The notes under the pieces: generated by a model
Told to the model about the DNA's origin: nothing
What the model saw: only the letters and a program-made list of their open reading frames with translations
Database searches by the model: none
Origin: Tissierellaceae bacterium
GTDB taxonomy: Bacteria > Bacillota > Clostridia > Tissierellales > Tissierellaceae
NCBI GenBank assembly: GCA_029264075.1
Contig: JARICQ010000039.1
Location: 1-30,203 of the forward strand
Direction of reading: 5' to 3'
DNA length: 30,203 nucleotides
In this document: one piece after another, positions 14,624-22,805 of the stretch
Position numbering within the stretch: position 1 is the first letter of the stretch
Layout: each line of letters starts with the position of its first letter
Program-made: the position numbers and the translations under genes

Positions 14624-15976
14624 CTATAGATCCTCAACTATATTCTTGAAATCTATTCCTCTTTCTTCAAAGTTCTTATACATTCCCCATGATGCACATG
14701 CAGGAGATAGCAATATATTGTCTCCTTTATTTGCTATTTTGTAAGACAATTTCACAGCCTCTTCCATATCCTTGGTCATATGAATCCTATTGAACCCTTT
14801 TGATCTGGCAGCTTGTCCTATCTTATCTTTAGTTTCTCCAAGTAGAACTAAATCTTGTATCTTCCCGTCAAATGAATTTATTAATTTATCAAAATCAGAG
14901 CCTTTGTCATATCCGCCTGCTATTAGTACTATAGGCTTGTCTATTGCATTTATAGCTTTAATTGTTGAGTCTGGGTTGGTTCCTTTCGAATCATTGTAAA
15001 AAGAAATTCCCTTTTTTTCCCCAAGGTATTCTATTCTATGTTCTACTCCTTTAAACTCTTTAATAGATTTTTGAATAGACCTTATATCAATACCCATTAA
15101 ACAGGATATTGCAACAGATACGAGAATATTCTCCAAGTTGTGATCACCAGGAATTTGCACATCTTCTTTTTTAATTATTTTACTTGTCCTTGAGTTTTTT
15201 CTAAATACAATCCATCCATCTTCAATATATGCACCTTCATCTAACTTCTTCTCTTTGCTAAACCATATAATATTTGAATTATTTTTTTCACCTATTTCCC
15301 TAAGTATTTTGTCATCATAATTTAATATACTATAATCATTTTTATCTTGTTTTTTTAGTATCTTTAACTTTGAAGCAATATAATTTTCGAAGCTTCCGTG
15401 CCAGGCAATATGATCAGGCGTGATATTTATTATTGCACTTATCTGGGGCTTGAAGCTTAGGGTGTTTTCTAATTGATAACTACTAGCTTCAACAACTAAT
15501 ATGTCTTTTTCTTCTATTTCAAACACATTATCTAATATTCCAATGCCAATATTTCCAGCAATAAATGTATTGTAGGCAGCTTTTTCAAATATTTCTCCAA
15601 CAAGTTTTGTAGTTGTAGTTTTTCCATTTGTTCCTGTTATTGCTATTAAATTTTTTCCAGATTTCAACCTATAGTAAAGTTCTAGGTCTGAAATTATTTC
15701 TTTTCCCTTAGTCCTGGCATTGATAAGTATTGCTAGGTCTAGTGGCACTCCTGGGCTCTTTATTATCAAATCAATTTTTTCTAAATCAGGCATTTGCCCA
15801 TTTAGAAATTTTTCCATATTTATATTTTCTATCTCATTAAATAACTCTCTTAAGTCCTCTTCTGATTTGGAATCATATAAGTAAATGTTTGCCTGAAGAG
15901 CTTCCAGAGCCTTTACAGCTGATAATCCTGTTATTCCTAATCCTATGACTAATACATTTTTGTTTTTTAAATACAT
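14624..15976 (-). CDS. murD: UDP-N-acetylmuramoylalanine-D-glutamate ligase MurD
   Basis: 450-aa ATP-dependent ligase that adds D-glutamate to UDP-MurNAc-L-Ala. Domain 1 is Rossmann-like (KNVLVIGLGITGLSAVKAL). The central ATPase domain carries the P-loop ITGTNGKTTTTKL (about 113-125), then EASSYQLENT and ITPDHIAWHGSFENYIASK. Domain 3 has YNDSKGTNPDSTIKAI and LSPACASWGMYKNFEERG. I start at the ATG at 15976-15974 (MYLKNKNVLVIG); a weak AAGTGGG precedes it. A GTG at 15988 in the same frame would add four residues and cannot be excluded. The gene is 16 bp after mraY. Confidence 0.96.
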   Translation of the reverse strand: MYLKNKNVLVIGLGITGLSAVKALEALQANIYLYDSKSEEDLRELFNEIENINMEKFLNGQMPDLEKIDLIIKSPGVPLDLAILINARTKGKEIISDLELYYRLKSGKNLIAITGTNGKTTTTKLVGEIFEKAAYNTFIAGNIGIGILDNVFEIEEKDILVVEASSYQLENTLSFKPQISAIINITPDHIAWHGSFENYIASKLKILKKQDKNDYSILNYDDKILREIGEKNNSNIIWFSKEKKLDEGAYIEDGWIVFRKNSRTSKIIKKEDVQIPGDHNLENILVSVAISCLMGIDIRSIQKSIKEFKGVEHRIEYLGEKKGISFYNDSKGTNPDSTIKAINAIDKPIVLIAGGYDKGSDFDKLINSFDGKIQDLVLLGETKDKIGQAARSKGFNRIHMTKDMEEAVKLSYKIANKGDNILLSPACASWGMYKNFEERGIDFKNIVEDL

Positions 15977-15992
15977 ATCAAAACCCACTTTC

Positions 15993-16958
15993 TTAGATCA
16001 AACTATATATTCCAACAATGCAAAGCAAAACTGTAACCGTCCAAAATATAACAACTATTTTCGTTTCCTTCCATCCTTTTTGTTCATAATGATGGTGTAG
16101 GGGGCTCATCAAGAAGATTCTTTTTCCTGTAAGTTTAAATGATGCAACTTGAAGGATTACAGATATGGCTTCTATAAAGTATATTCCGCCTACTATGGGT
16201 ATTAGTAGGGGCAAATTTAGCAATACTGCTAGAGCTGATATTGCACCTCCAAGGGCTAAAGAACCTGTATCTCCCATGAAGATCTTTGCTGGGTGAGCAT
16301 TATGTATTAGAAATCCCAAGCAAGCTCCAGCTAGAGCTAAGGAGAATATGACTATACTAGCCTTAGCCATAGTAAAAGAAACTACTGCAAAAAATGACAA
16401 AACAATAAGAGTAACACCTGAAGCCAGCCCATCTAATCCATCTGTTAAATTCACACTATTTACTGTACCCACAATCACGAATATCATGAAGGGAATGTAA
16501 AATATTCCTAAGTCTAAATATTTACCTTCCACAAATGGTATGATTAATTTTGTACCCATTTCAGATATTGAGTACTGATACATTGTCAATAGGGCTGCAA
16601 ACACAAACTGTCCTATCAACTTTTGATTGGCCTTGAGCCCTAGATTTCTCTTTTTAGCTATTATTATATAGTCATCAATAAATCCTATCAAAGCAAATCC
16701 GAGAGTAGCGAATATCAATACATATGTATTTTTATCTACTTGTCCACTTATAAACACTGTAATTATCAAGGAAATCAAAAATATTATCCCACCCATTGTA
16801 GGTGTTCCGGTTTTTTTGATATGAGATTTTGGCCCTTCCTCTCTAATACTTTGACCAATCTTTAATCTTTTTAAAATTAAAATCACAATAGGTCCAAGAA
16901 TAAGTGATATAGAAAACGAAATAATTATTGTCCTTAGTGCATCTGTGTATTGAATCAT
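15993..16958 (-). CDS. mraY: Phospho-MurNAc-pentapeptide transferase MraY
   Basis: 321-aa polytopic enzyme, about ten membrane segments, that joins UDP-MurNAc-pentapeptide to undecaprenyl phosphate to make lipid I. Catalytic blocks are present: GTPTMGG near residue 51, the DDY pair (D95, D96), NSVNLTDGLDGLASG (about 167-181) with its aspartates, FMGDTGSLALGG with D230, and the cytoplasmic HHHYEQKGW (288-296). The ATG at 16958-16956 has a GGGGAG ribosome site. It lies 25 bp after murE. In most dcw clusters murF sits in that gap, and here it is missing. Confidence 0.97.
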   Translation of the reverse strand: MIQYTDALRTIIISFSISLILGPIVILILKRLKIGQSIREEGPKSHIKKTGTPTMGGIIFLISLIITVFISGQVDKNTYVLIFATLGFALIGFIDDYIIIAKKRNLGLKANQKLIGQFVFAALLTMYQYSISEMGTKLIIPFVEGKYLDLGIFYIPFMIFVIVGTVNSVNLTDGLDGLASGVTLIVLSFFAVVSFTMAKASIVIFSLALAGACLGFLIHNAHPAKIFMGDTGSLALGGAISALAVLLNLPLLIPIVGGIYFIEAISVILQVASFKLTGKRIFLMSPLHHHYEQKGWKETKIVVIFWTVTVLLCIVGIYSLI

Positions 16959-16983
16959 CTCTTTCTCCCCTCAAATTTGTTAT

Positions 16984-18441
16984 TTAATATGATGTCTTTT
17001 TTAAGTAATCAAGGACTATTTGTCTTTCATCAAATGGAATCTTTTCACCCTTAATCATTGTATATAATTCGTGTCCTTTGCCTGCAAGAAGTATTATATC
17101 GTTTTTTTCAGCATTTTCTAGAGCGTATATAATAGCTTCTTTTCTATCTACTATCTTTACAAACTCTCCACCTGATAGTTTTGTTCCTTTCAATACATCG
17201 TCTATTATCATCTCTGGATCTTCATCTCTAGGATTATCTGATGTAACAATTGATAAATCAGCATGCTTAGCTACTGTTTCTCCCATCTCTGGCCTTTTAG
17301 TTTTATCTCTATTTCCTCCAGCACCAAAAAGTACAATCTTTCTACCTTTGGCAAATTCATCAATTACTCTGAGTACTTTTTCCAAACCATCTGCAGTATG
17401 GGCAAAATCTATAATTACATTGTAGTCTCTAGCTGTAGGCACAAGTTCAAACCTGCCCCTAACGCCCTTAAGTGACTCTAGTCCTTTCTTTACCTGTCCT
17501 AGCTCTATATTAGATGCATAGGCTAGGCTGGCAGCAGCCAGAGCATTGTAGACGCTAAATTCTCCTGGAGTATTTATTTTAATCCTAACCATATCTTCTT
17601 TAAAATTAAGATCAAATTTGATAAAGGAAAGTCCGTGCTCTATATTAGTAGCTCTTATATCAGCTCTTTCTTTTATTCCATAGGTAATTGTAGGAACTTT
17701 TGATTTTATTTCGGCTAATATTTTCTTGCCGTAAGGGTCATCTATGTTTATTATATTGTATTTTTTAGTTTTCTCGAAAAGCTTGGCCTTTGCCCTAAAG
17801 TAATTTTCCATTGTGCCATGATAATCCAAATGATCTTTTGATATGTTTGTAAACAATCCAGTATCAAACTCCATATATTTAACTCTTTCTAAGTCTAAGG
17901 CATGTGAGGATACCTCCATTATACATTTATCCACACCTTCTTTATACATATGGTCCAATAATCTATGAGTGGTGAGAGAATTTGGTGTGGTATTATTTAT
18001 ATTTATATGCTCATCTCCTACTAATGCACCATTGGTCCCTATTATTCCTGTTTTTTTGGAGCTTTGATCAAAAATGCTTTTCAAAAAATAACTGGTGGAT
18101 GTCTTTCCATTTGTTCCAGTAATTCCTATCATATTCATTTTTTCCCAAGGTCTTTGATAGAAGTTCGATGAGAACTTTGCCATTGCTTCTACTGAATTTT
18201 CAACTTGAATCCAAGTTATATCATGGTCTAGTATTTCTTTTTCTGTTACTACTGCAATAGCTCCATTTGAAATAGCATCTTCTATGTATTCATGCCCATC
18301 AACTGTATAACCCTTTTCTGCTATAAACATATCACCTTTTTCAACTAACCTTGAGTCATTTTCTATCTTTTTGATATCTATATTCTTTTTTCCATCTACA
18401 CTATTAAATTTGTAATCTTTTATGATTTGTTCTAGATTCAT
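16984..18441 (-). CDS. murE: UDP-MurNAc-L-Ala-D-Glu:diamino acid ligase MurE
   Basis: 485-aa Mur ligase that adds the third residue of the stem peptide. The P-loop is ITGTNGKTSTSYF (107-119). Other blocks are NTTPNSLTTH, MEVSSHALDLERV, NISKDHLDYHGTMENYFRAKAKLF with the carbamylated-lysine region, IDFAHTADGLEKVL and the C-terminal DNPRDEDP (402-409). The DNPR form is typical of enzymes that use meso-diaminopimelate, so an A1-gamma-type wall is inferred. I start at the ATG at 18441-18439; an AGTAGG site lies about 7 bp upstream. The frame extends 11 codons to a TTG, but that start has no ribosome site. A strong terminator hairpin (18481-18505) lies just upstream, between the PBP gene and murE. 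Confidence 0.96.
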   Translation of the reverse strand: MNLEQIIKDYKFNSVDGKKNIDIKKIENDSRLVEKGDMFIAEKGYTVDGHEYIEDAISNGAIAVVTEKEILDHDITWIQVENSVEAMAKFSSNFYQRPWEKMNMIGITGTNGKTSTSYFLKSIFDQSSKKTGIIGTNGALVGDEHININNTTPNSLTTHRLLDHMYKEGVDKCIMEVSSHALDLERVKYMEFDTGLFTNISKDHLDYHGTMENYFRAKAKLFEKTKKYNIINIDDPYGKKILAEIKSKVPTITYGIKERADIRATNIEHGLSFIKFDLNFKEDMVRIKINTPGEFSVYNALAAASLAYASNIELGQVKKGLESLKGVRGRFELVPTARDYNVIIDFAHTADGLEKVLRVIDEFAKGRKIVLFGAGGNRDKTKRPEMGETVAKHADLSIVTSDNPRDEDPEMIIDDVLKGTKLSGGEFVKIVDRKEAIIYALENAEKNDIILLAGKGHELYTMIKGEKIPFDERQIVLDYLKKTSY

Positions 18442-18480
18442 ATCTATGCCTACTTTCTTTTTATTTATAAACAAATTGAT

Positions 18481-18505
18481 AAAAAGGCAACTTGAATAAG
18501 TTGCC
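18481..18505 (-). terminator. Intrinsic terminator (possible attenuator) between PBP gene and murE
   Basis: GGCAACTT (18486-18493) and AAGTTGCC (18498-18505) make a perfect 8-bp stem over a 4-nt loop. On the minus strand it is followed by TTTTTATC. It lies 14 bp after the PBP stop and about 40 bp before the murE start, inside what otherwise reads as one continuous dcw operon. Either a new promoter serves murE onward, which I do not see convincingly, or termination is partial. Confidence 0.85.
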
Positions 18506-18518
18506 CTTAACCATATTA

Positions 18519-20681
18519 CTATTCTCTTACTTCAAATTCAACCATTATTTTTGTTCCTTCATTTATTACTTCCCCTGGCAGTGGATTTTGATTTACAACT
18601 TCTCCCTCACCAATAAGTTCATAGCTTAAATTCATAGTTTCGAGTGTTTCAATAGCTTCTTCTTTGGTTTTTCCAACTAAATATGGAATCTTAGCTTCAG
18701 TTTCTTCATTTTGTTTTAAATAGATGTCAATTATAGATCTTTTCCCCAGCTCTGTATATGGTTCAGGGTATTGATTTACAACTATGGAATCATCTGTTAC
18801 TTGGACATATTCTGTAGTGTATCTTAGGCCCAAATCACTTAAAAGCTTACCTGCTTCTCCTATTTTCATATTTCTAAGATCTGGAACAGTTATGATTTCA
18901 TTTATATCTTCTTTTTCCTCTTCAGTAAACTGGGGTTCTACTTCTAGATATTTCAAACTATCCTCTAATATAGTTCTAGCAACTGGAGCTGCAATAGTAC
19001 CCCCATAGTACTGACCTCCGCCTGGTTCATCTATCACCACTAGTATGGCAAGTTCAGGGTCATCAGCAGGAGCTAGGGCAACAAAAGATGCTATGTATTT
19101 CCCCTTAGAATACCTTCCATCTACTATCTTCTGAGCTGTTCCAGTTTTTCCACCAACTCTAAATCCTGGTAGATATGCATTCGAACCAGTACCTTCAGAT
19201 ACAACATTTTCCATTATCATAAGCATTTCACTTGCTGTTTTTTCAGATACTACCTTTCTTTTAACTAGTGGATCAAATTTTTCTTTAACTATACCATCTT
19301 CATTTACAAGTTCTTTTACTAGCCTGGGCTCCATTAAATTTCCACCATTGCCAAAAGAAGATACAGCCGTAATAAGCTGAATAGGCGTAATTGCTACAGT
19401 ATATCCATAAGACATGGTGGCTAGGTTTATATCTTTTATATTTTCTACACTATTGGGAATGATTCCCCTTTGCTCTCCATTTAAAGCTATATTTGTTCTT
19501 TCTCCAAAACCAAAAGCTCTCAAGTACTTGTGAAACAAACTTTTCCCAAGACCTCTTCCAGCATTTACTAGGGCAATATTGCATGAGTTGTTCATAGCTT
19601 CAACAAATGTTTGATCGTGGTGAGCTCTAGGGCATTTTATGGGCCCTCCTGCTATATCGCCTAAAGTCCCTGAACAGTAAAAATTAGTCTCTGGTCTTAT
19701 TTTGTTCTCTTCCAAGGCTGCTGCTGCCGTTATAAGCTTGAAGGTAGATCCAGGCTCGTATATGTCATTGATAGCGAAGTTTCTCCAATAATCAAACCAT
19801 TCTTCTTGTAATTCTTCTATTGGAAGAGCTTCCCATTGTTTTTTCTTCTCATCATCAAGTGGAGTTCGGGGATCATTTGGATTGTAGTCGGGTTTGTTAA
19901 CCATCGCCAATATATCTCCAGTTTTAGGTTCCATTACTATAACAGATACATTTTTTGCATTGTTTTCTAAATATGCTTGTTCAGCAGCTTCTTCAGCAAA
20001 ATGTTGTATGGTTTCATCTAAAGTAAGGACTACAGATAGTCCATCTGCTGGATCATATATTTTTTCTCCATCAAAAGGTAATTGCCTTCCTGGAGCATCA
20101 GTAGTCTTTATCCATTTTCCTGAAGTTCCTGCCAAATAATCATTGTAGGTTTTTTCTATGCCATATAGTCCAATATTATCTATATCAGTAAAACCTAATA
20201 TGTAGGATGCAAAATTTTCATATGGATAGTATCTTCTATTATCATCTACAATCTGTATTCCTGGAAGGTTTAACTCCCTCAGTTCAAGGGCCTCTTCCCT
20301 AGTTATCCACTGCTTAATTCTTTCAGTTCTTGTATCTTTTGTTAGCTTTTCATAAATCTCATTTTGATCAATTTCTAAAACTCTAGCAATTTCTTCAGCA
20401 GTTTTTTTTGCCTCTTTATTTTTTATATCCCCAGGATTAGCCCATACTGTAGATGCGCTTATACTTAAGGCAAGCTTTTGTCCTTTTCTATCGTATATGA
20501 TTCCTCTTTTTGATTTTATCTCAATTCCCTTTGTCCACTGTTCTATTGCACCTTTTTTAAGCTCTTCCCCCCTTACTATTTGAAGGTATCCAAGCCTGAT
20601 AACTAAGCTAAATACTGTCATAAGAATAATTACAAATACAAATGAAATTCTTTTTTTTGCTGAGAATTTAGTTTTTTTCAA
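18519..20681 (-). CDS. Class B penicillin-binding protein (PBP2/FtsI type) with two PASTA domains
   Basis: 720-aa septal transpeptidase. A short cytoplasmic tail and one membrane anchor (about 11-30) lead to the dimerisation/pedestal domain (KSKRGIIYDRKGQKLALS). The transpeptidase domain carries EPGSTFKLI with catalytic S312 and K315, the SCN motif at 366-368 and KTGTA at 512-516. Two PASTA repeats close the protein (about 597-655 and 662-718; VPDLRNMKIGEAGKLLSDLG and IPYLVGKTKEEAIETLETM). One PBP gene stands here where B. subtilis has two (pbpB and spoVD). With two PASTA units it looks more like the vegetative division PBP than SpoVD, but both roles are possible. The ATG at 20681 is 14 bp after ftsL. 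Confidence 0.94.
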   Translation of the reverse strand: MKKTKFSAKKRISFVFVIILMTVFSLVIRLGYLQIVRGEELKKGAIEQWTKGIEIKSKRGIIYDRKGQKLALSISASTVWANPGDIKNKEAKKTAEEIARVLEIDQNEIYEKLTKDTRTERIKQWITREEALELRELNLPGIQIVDDNRRYYPYENFASYILGFTDIDNIGLYGIEKTYNDYLAGTSGKWIKTTDAPGRQLPFDGEKIYDPADGLSVVLTLDETIQHFAEEAAEQAYLENNAKNVSVIVMEPKTGDILAMVNKPDYNPNDPRTPLDDEKKKQWEALPIEELQEEWFDYWRNFAINDIYEPGSTFKLITAAAALEENKIRPETNFYCSGTLGDIAGGPIKCPRAHHDQTFVEAMNNSCNIALVNAGRGLGKSLFHKYLRAFGFGERTNIALNGEQRGIIPNSVENIKDINLATMSYGYTVAITPIQLITAVSSFGNGGNLMEPRLVKELVNEDGIVKEKFDPLVKRKVVSEKTASEMLMIMENVVSEGTGSNAYLPGFRVGGKTGTAQKIVDGRYSKGKYIASFVALAPADDPELAILVVIDEPGGGQYYGGTIAAPVARTILEDSLKYLEVEPQFTEEEKEDINEIITVPDLRNMKIGEAGKLLSDLGLRYTTEYVQVTDDSIVVNQYPEPYTELGKRSIIDIYLKQNEETEAKIPYLVGKTKEEAIETLETMNLSYELIGEGEVVNQNPLPGEVINEGTKIMVEFEVRE

Positions 20682-20695
20682 GTTTTTACCTCCTG

Positions 20696-21142
20696 CTAGA
20701 AGTCTCCATTCCTACCAAGTATCAAATCCAATGGATTTGACTTTTTATCAGATTCGCCAATCAAGCTATCATTTACTTTTATATATACTATTTGCTTGCT
20801 TTCTGGATAGTCCATACCTAGTTTATTTTTTGCTTGTTCTACTATCTTAGGCGAAGATTTTAAGCTCTCAAGATCTCCCATAAGATTTATTTTATTTTTT
20901 TCCAATTCTGCTATTTCATTTTCTAAATTAGTTATATCCTCCCTAACCTGAGTGATGTTTACATATCTAAATAATACAAGCATACAAATTCCCGCAATCA
21001 TTATTGGAGCAAGTAAATAAACCAACTTTACTAAACTATTTTTTTTCTTTTGAGCTGCGCGTGAATTTTTAATTCTTTTCTTTCTTTCTTCATTGATTTT
21101 CAATTGATCTTCATGATAGTATTTAAGTTCTCTTGCTGGCAA
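20696..21142 (-). CDS. ftsL: FtsL-like cell division protein
   Basis: 148-aa bitopic protein. A charged cytoplasmic part rich in lysine and arginine (about 1-36) precedes one membrane segment (about 39-62, LVYLLAPIMIAGICMLVLF). A leucine-zipper-like extracellular coiled coil follows (REDITNLENEIAELEKNKIN), then KNKLGMDYPESKQIVYIKV, the usual ending of FtsL/DivIC proteins. The start is a TTG at 21142-21140 one base after the rsmH stop; GGAGG lies 8 bp upstream. FtsL sequences diverge strongly, so the name rests on topology and the position between rsmH and the PBP. It should form the FtsL-DivIC-DivIB bridge with the FtsQ encoded downstream. Confidence 0.88.
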   Translation of the reverse strand: MPARELKYYHEDQLKINEERKKRIKNSRAAQKKKNSLVKLVYLLAPIMIAGICMLVLFRYVNITQVREDITNLENEIAELEKNKINLMGDLESLKSSPKIVEQAKNKLGMDYPESKQIVYIKVNDSLIGESDKKSNPLDLILGRNGDF

Positions 21143-21143
21143 T

Positions 21144-22103
21144 TTATTCTCCTCCTTTTGTATTTGAAAGATCTAGCTTTTCTGCAACCCTTAACTTAGC
21201 AGATCTTGATCTAGGATTTGTCTCTAGTTCTTCTTTACTAGCTATTGTTGGTTTCCTTGTGATAATATCTATTTCTCTTTCTTTTTCACATATACACTGC
21301 GGAAACTCACTTGGACATATGCAGTCTTTGAAGAGCTCTCTGAATTCGTTTTTAACGATCCTATCTTCCAAAGAGTGAAATGTAATTATTGCAAGTCTCC
21401 CACCTGTATTTAATAGCTTTACCATTTTGGATATTGAGTTTTTCAATACATCTAGTTCTCTATTTACCTCTATTCGTATTCCTTGAAATGTTTTTTTAGC
21501 TGGATGATGTCCATCTTTTCTAACTTGTTTTGGTATTGCTTTTTTAATTACTGAAACTAGCTCCAAGGTTGTTTGGATTGGCTCCTTACGCCTTTCTTCA
21601 ACTATAAATTTTGCAATTCTCCTAGCCCATCTTTCCTCTCCATAGTTGAAAAGTACATCTTCTATTTCTTTTTCACTATAATTATTTACTAGGTCTTTTG
21701 CTGTGAAAGAGCTAGTCTCATCCATTCTCATGTCTAGGATTGCATCATTGTTGTGTGAGAAACCTCTGGATTTTTCATCTAATTGATGGGATGAAACTCC
21801 TAAGTCTAGTAGTATTCCGTCTACCCTATCTATTTCAAGCTCATTTAATATTTTATCTATATTTTCATAGTTATCATGAACAAATACAACTTTATCTTCA
21901 TGATCTTTTAAAACTTCTCTGGCTTTTTCAAGTGCATTTTTATCTTGATCTATACCTATTAATTTTCCACCTGTAAGTCTTTTGACTATTTCAAGTGAAT
22001 GACCAGCCCCTCCCAAAGTCCCATCTACATAAATGCCATTTTCTTTTATATTCAGCCCTTCTAAAACTTCTTCTAATAAAACGGGTACATGTTTAAATTC
22101 CAT
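21144..22103 (-). CDS. rsmH: 16S rRNA (cytosine-1402-N4)-methyltransferase RsmH (MraW)
   Basis: 319-aa SAM-dependent methyltransferase acting on C1402 in the decoding centre of 16S rRNA. It opens with HVPVLLEEVLEGL, followed by the SAM site YVDGTLGGAGHS (25-36), LIGIDQDKNALE, the block DGILLDLGVSSHQLDEKSRGFS and DMRMD. Later blocks are KTFQGIRIEVN and GGRLAIITFHSLEDRIVKNEF. The ATG at 22103-22101 has a GGAGGG ribosome site and follows mraZ by 13 bp. Length is typical and all motifs are intact. Position after mraZ is the standard start of the dcw cluster. Confidence 0.97.
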   Translation of the reverse strand: MEFKHVPVLLEEVLEGLNIKENGIYVDGTLGGAGHSLEIVKRLTGGKLIGIDQDKNALEKAREVLKDHEDKVVFVHDNYENIDKILNELEIDRVDGILLDLGVSSHQLDEKSRGFSHNNDAILDMRMDETSSFTAKDLVNNYSEKEIEDVLFNYGEERWARRIAKFIVEERRKEPIQTTLELVSVIKKAIPKQVRKDGHHPAKKTFQGIRIEVNRELDVLKNSISKMVKLLNTGGRLAIITFHSLEDRIVKNEFRELFKDCICPSEFPQCICEKEREIDIITRKPTIASKEELETNPRSRSAKLRVAEKLDLSNTKGGE

Positions 22104-22116
22104 ATAATCCCTCCAT

Positions 22117-22548
22117 CTATATACCTAGTTCAAGCATTTTCTCCGAAATGCTTTCATAGCTTAAATTTTCATCATTGTTGTATTCATCCCATTCTTCTTT
22201 GTCCCAAATTTCCATTCTAGTCGAAACTCCTATAACAACTGCTTCTTTATCTAACTTGGAATGCTTTCTGAGATTTGAAGGAATGGTTACTCTACCTTGT
22301 TTGTCCAAATTACATTCACTGGCTCCTGCAAAGAAAAACCTTATAAATGCTCTGGCATCTTTATTTGTAAGTGGAAGTGTCTTTAGTTTTTCTTCGAGTA
22401 TAGACCATTCAGATTTAGGATATACAAATAAACAACTGTCAAGACCTTTTGTCATGACAAATTCGTCTCCTAATTTCTCTCTAAATTTTGAAGGAATTAT
22501 GATTCTTCCCTTAGCATCTAAGGTGTGTTCATATTCTCCAATAAACAT
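22117..22548 (-). CDS. mraZ: Transcriptional regulator MraZ
   Basis: 143-aa DNA-binding protein made of two SpoVT/AbrB-like MraZ repeats: MFIGEYEHTLDAKGRIIIPS (1-20) and ECNLDKQGRVTIPSNLRKH in the second half. It is the first gene of the dcw cluster and in other bacteria regulates that cluster by binding repeats in front of its own gene. I start at the ATG at 22548-22546, which gives the usual MFIGEY start. A GTG three codons upstream is in frame but gives an unusual N-terminus, and no strong ribosome site favours either. Three AGTGG repeats at 10-bp spacing (22579-22603) are its likely target. Confidence 0.95.
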   Translation of the reverse strand: MFIGEYEHTLDAKGRIIIPSKFREKLGDEFVMTKGLDSCLFVYPKSEWSILEEKLKTLPLTNKDARAFIRFFFAGASECNLDKQGRVTIPSNLRKHSKLDKEAVVIGVSTRMEIWDKEEWDEYNNDENLSYESISEKMLELGI

Positions 22549-22578
22549 ATAAACCACTCACTTTGTATGTATTTTCTT

Positions 22579-22603
22579 CCACTTCTCTCCACTTCCCACC
22601 ACT
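22579..22603 (-). promoter_or_regulatory. MraZ-box-like array: three AGTGG repeats at exact 10-bp spacing
   Basis: On the minus strand AGTGG occurs at 22603-22599, 22593-22589 and 22583-22579, each 10 bp from the next, so all three face the same side of the helix. A fourth AGTGG lies nearer the gene at 22558-22554. MraZ proteins of other bacteria bind three or more short G-rich direct repeats at about 10-bp spacing before mraZ. The array starts about 30 bp upstream of the mraZ ATG. I could not place a convincing sigma-A promoter here. Confidence 0.75.
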
Positions 22604-22711
22604 ATTTACTATTTTACACTAAATTATGTAATTATTCCACCTTTAAGCTAAAATACTTTGAAAACTTCAATGAAAAACAAGTCAATAAGAATTATTATCT
22701 ATCTTTAAAGT

Positions 22712-22772
22712 AAAAAAATGCTCACCTATAACTTTTAGATTGTTCTTTCAATCTATTGCTATAGATGAGCAT
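22712..22772 (-). terminator. Long bipartite terminator after lgt
   Basis: The outer arms ATGCTCACCTATA (22718-22730) and TATAGATGAGCAT (22760-22772) pair over 13 positions with one G-U. Inside, TAGATTG (22736-22742) and CAATCTA (22749-22755) form a perfect 7-bp hairpin with a 6-nt loop. On the minus strand the structure is followed by seven T residues (22712-22718). It separates the ymfF-ymfH-lgt unit from the dcw cluster. The rest of the gap between lgt and mraZ, apart from the MraZ boxes, is AT-rich with no gene seen. Confidence 0.88.
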
Positions 22773-22805
22773 ACATATATTTATCAGTTTAAATTATATT
22801 TTACT

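Noticed and set aside
22604..22711. A sigma-A promoter for mraZ, for example TTGACT at 22680-22685.
   Set aside because: No reasonable -10 hexamer lies 16-18 bp after it. A promoter must exist in this stretch, but I could not choose one honestly.
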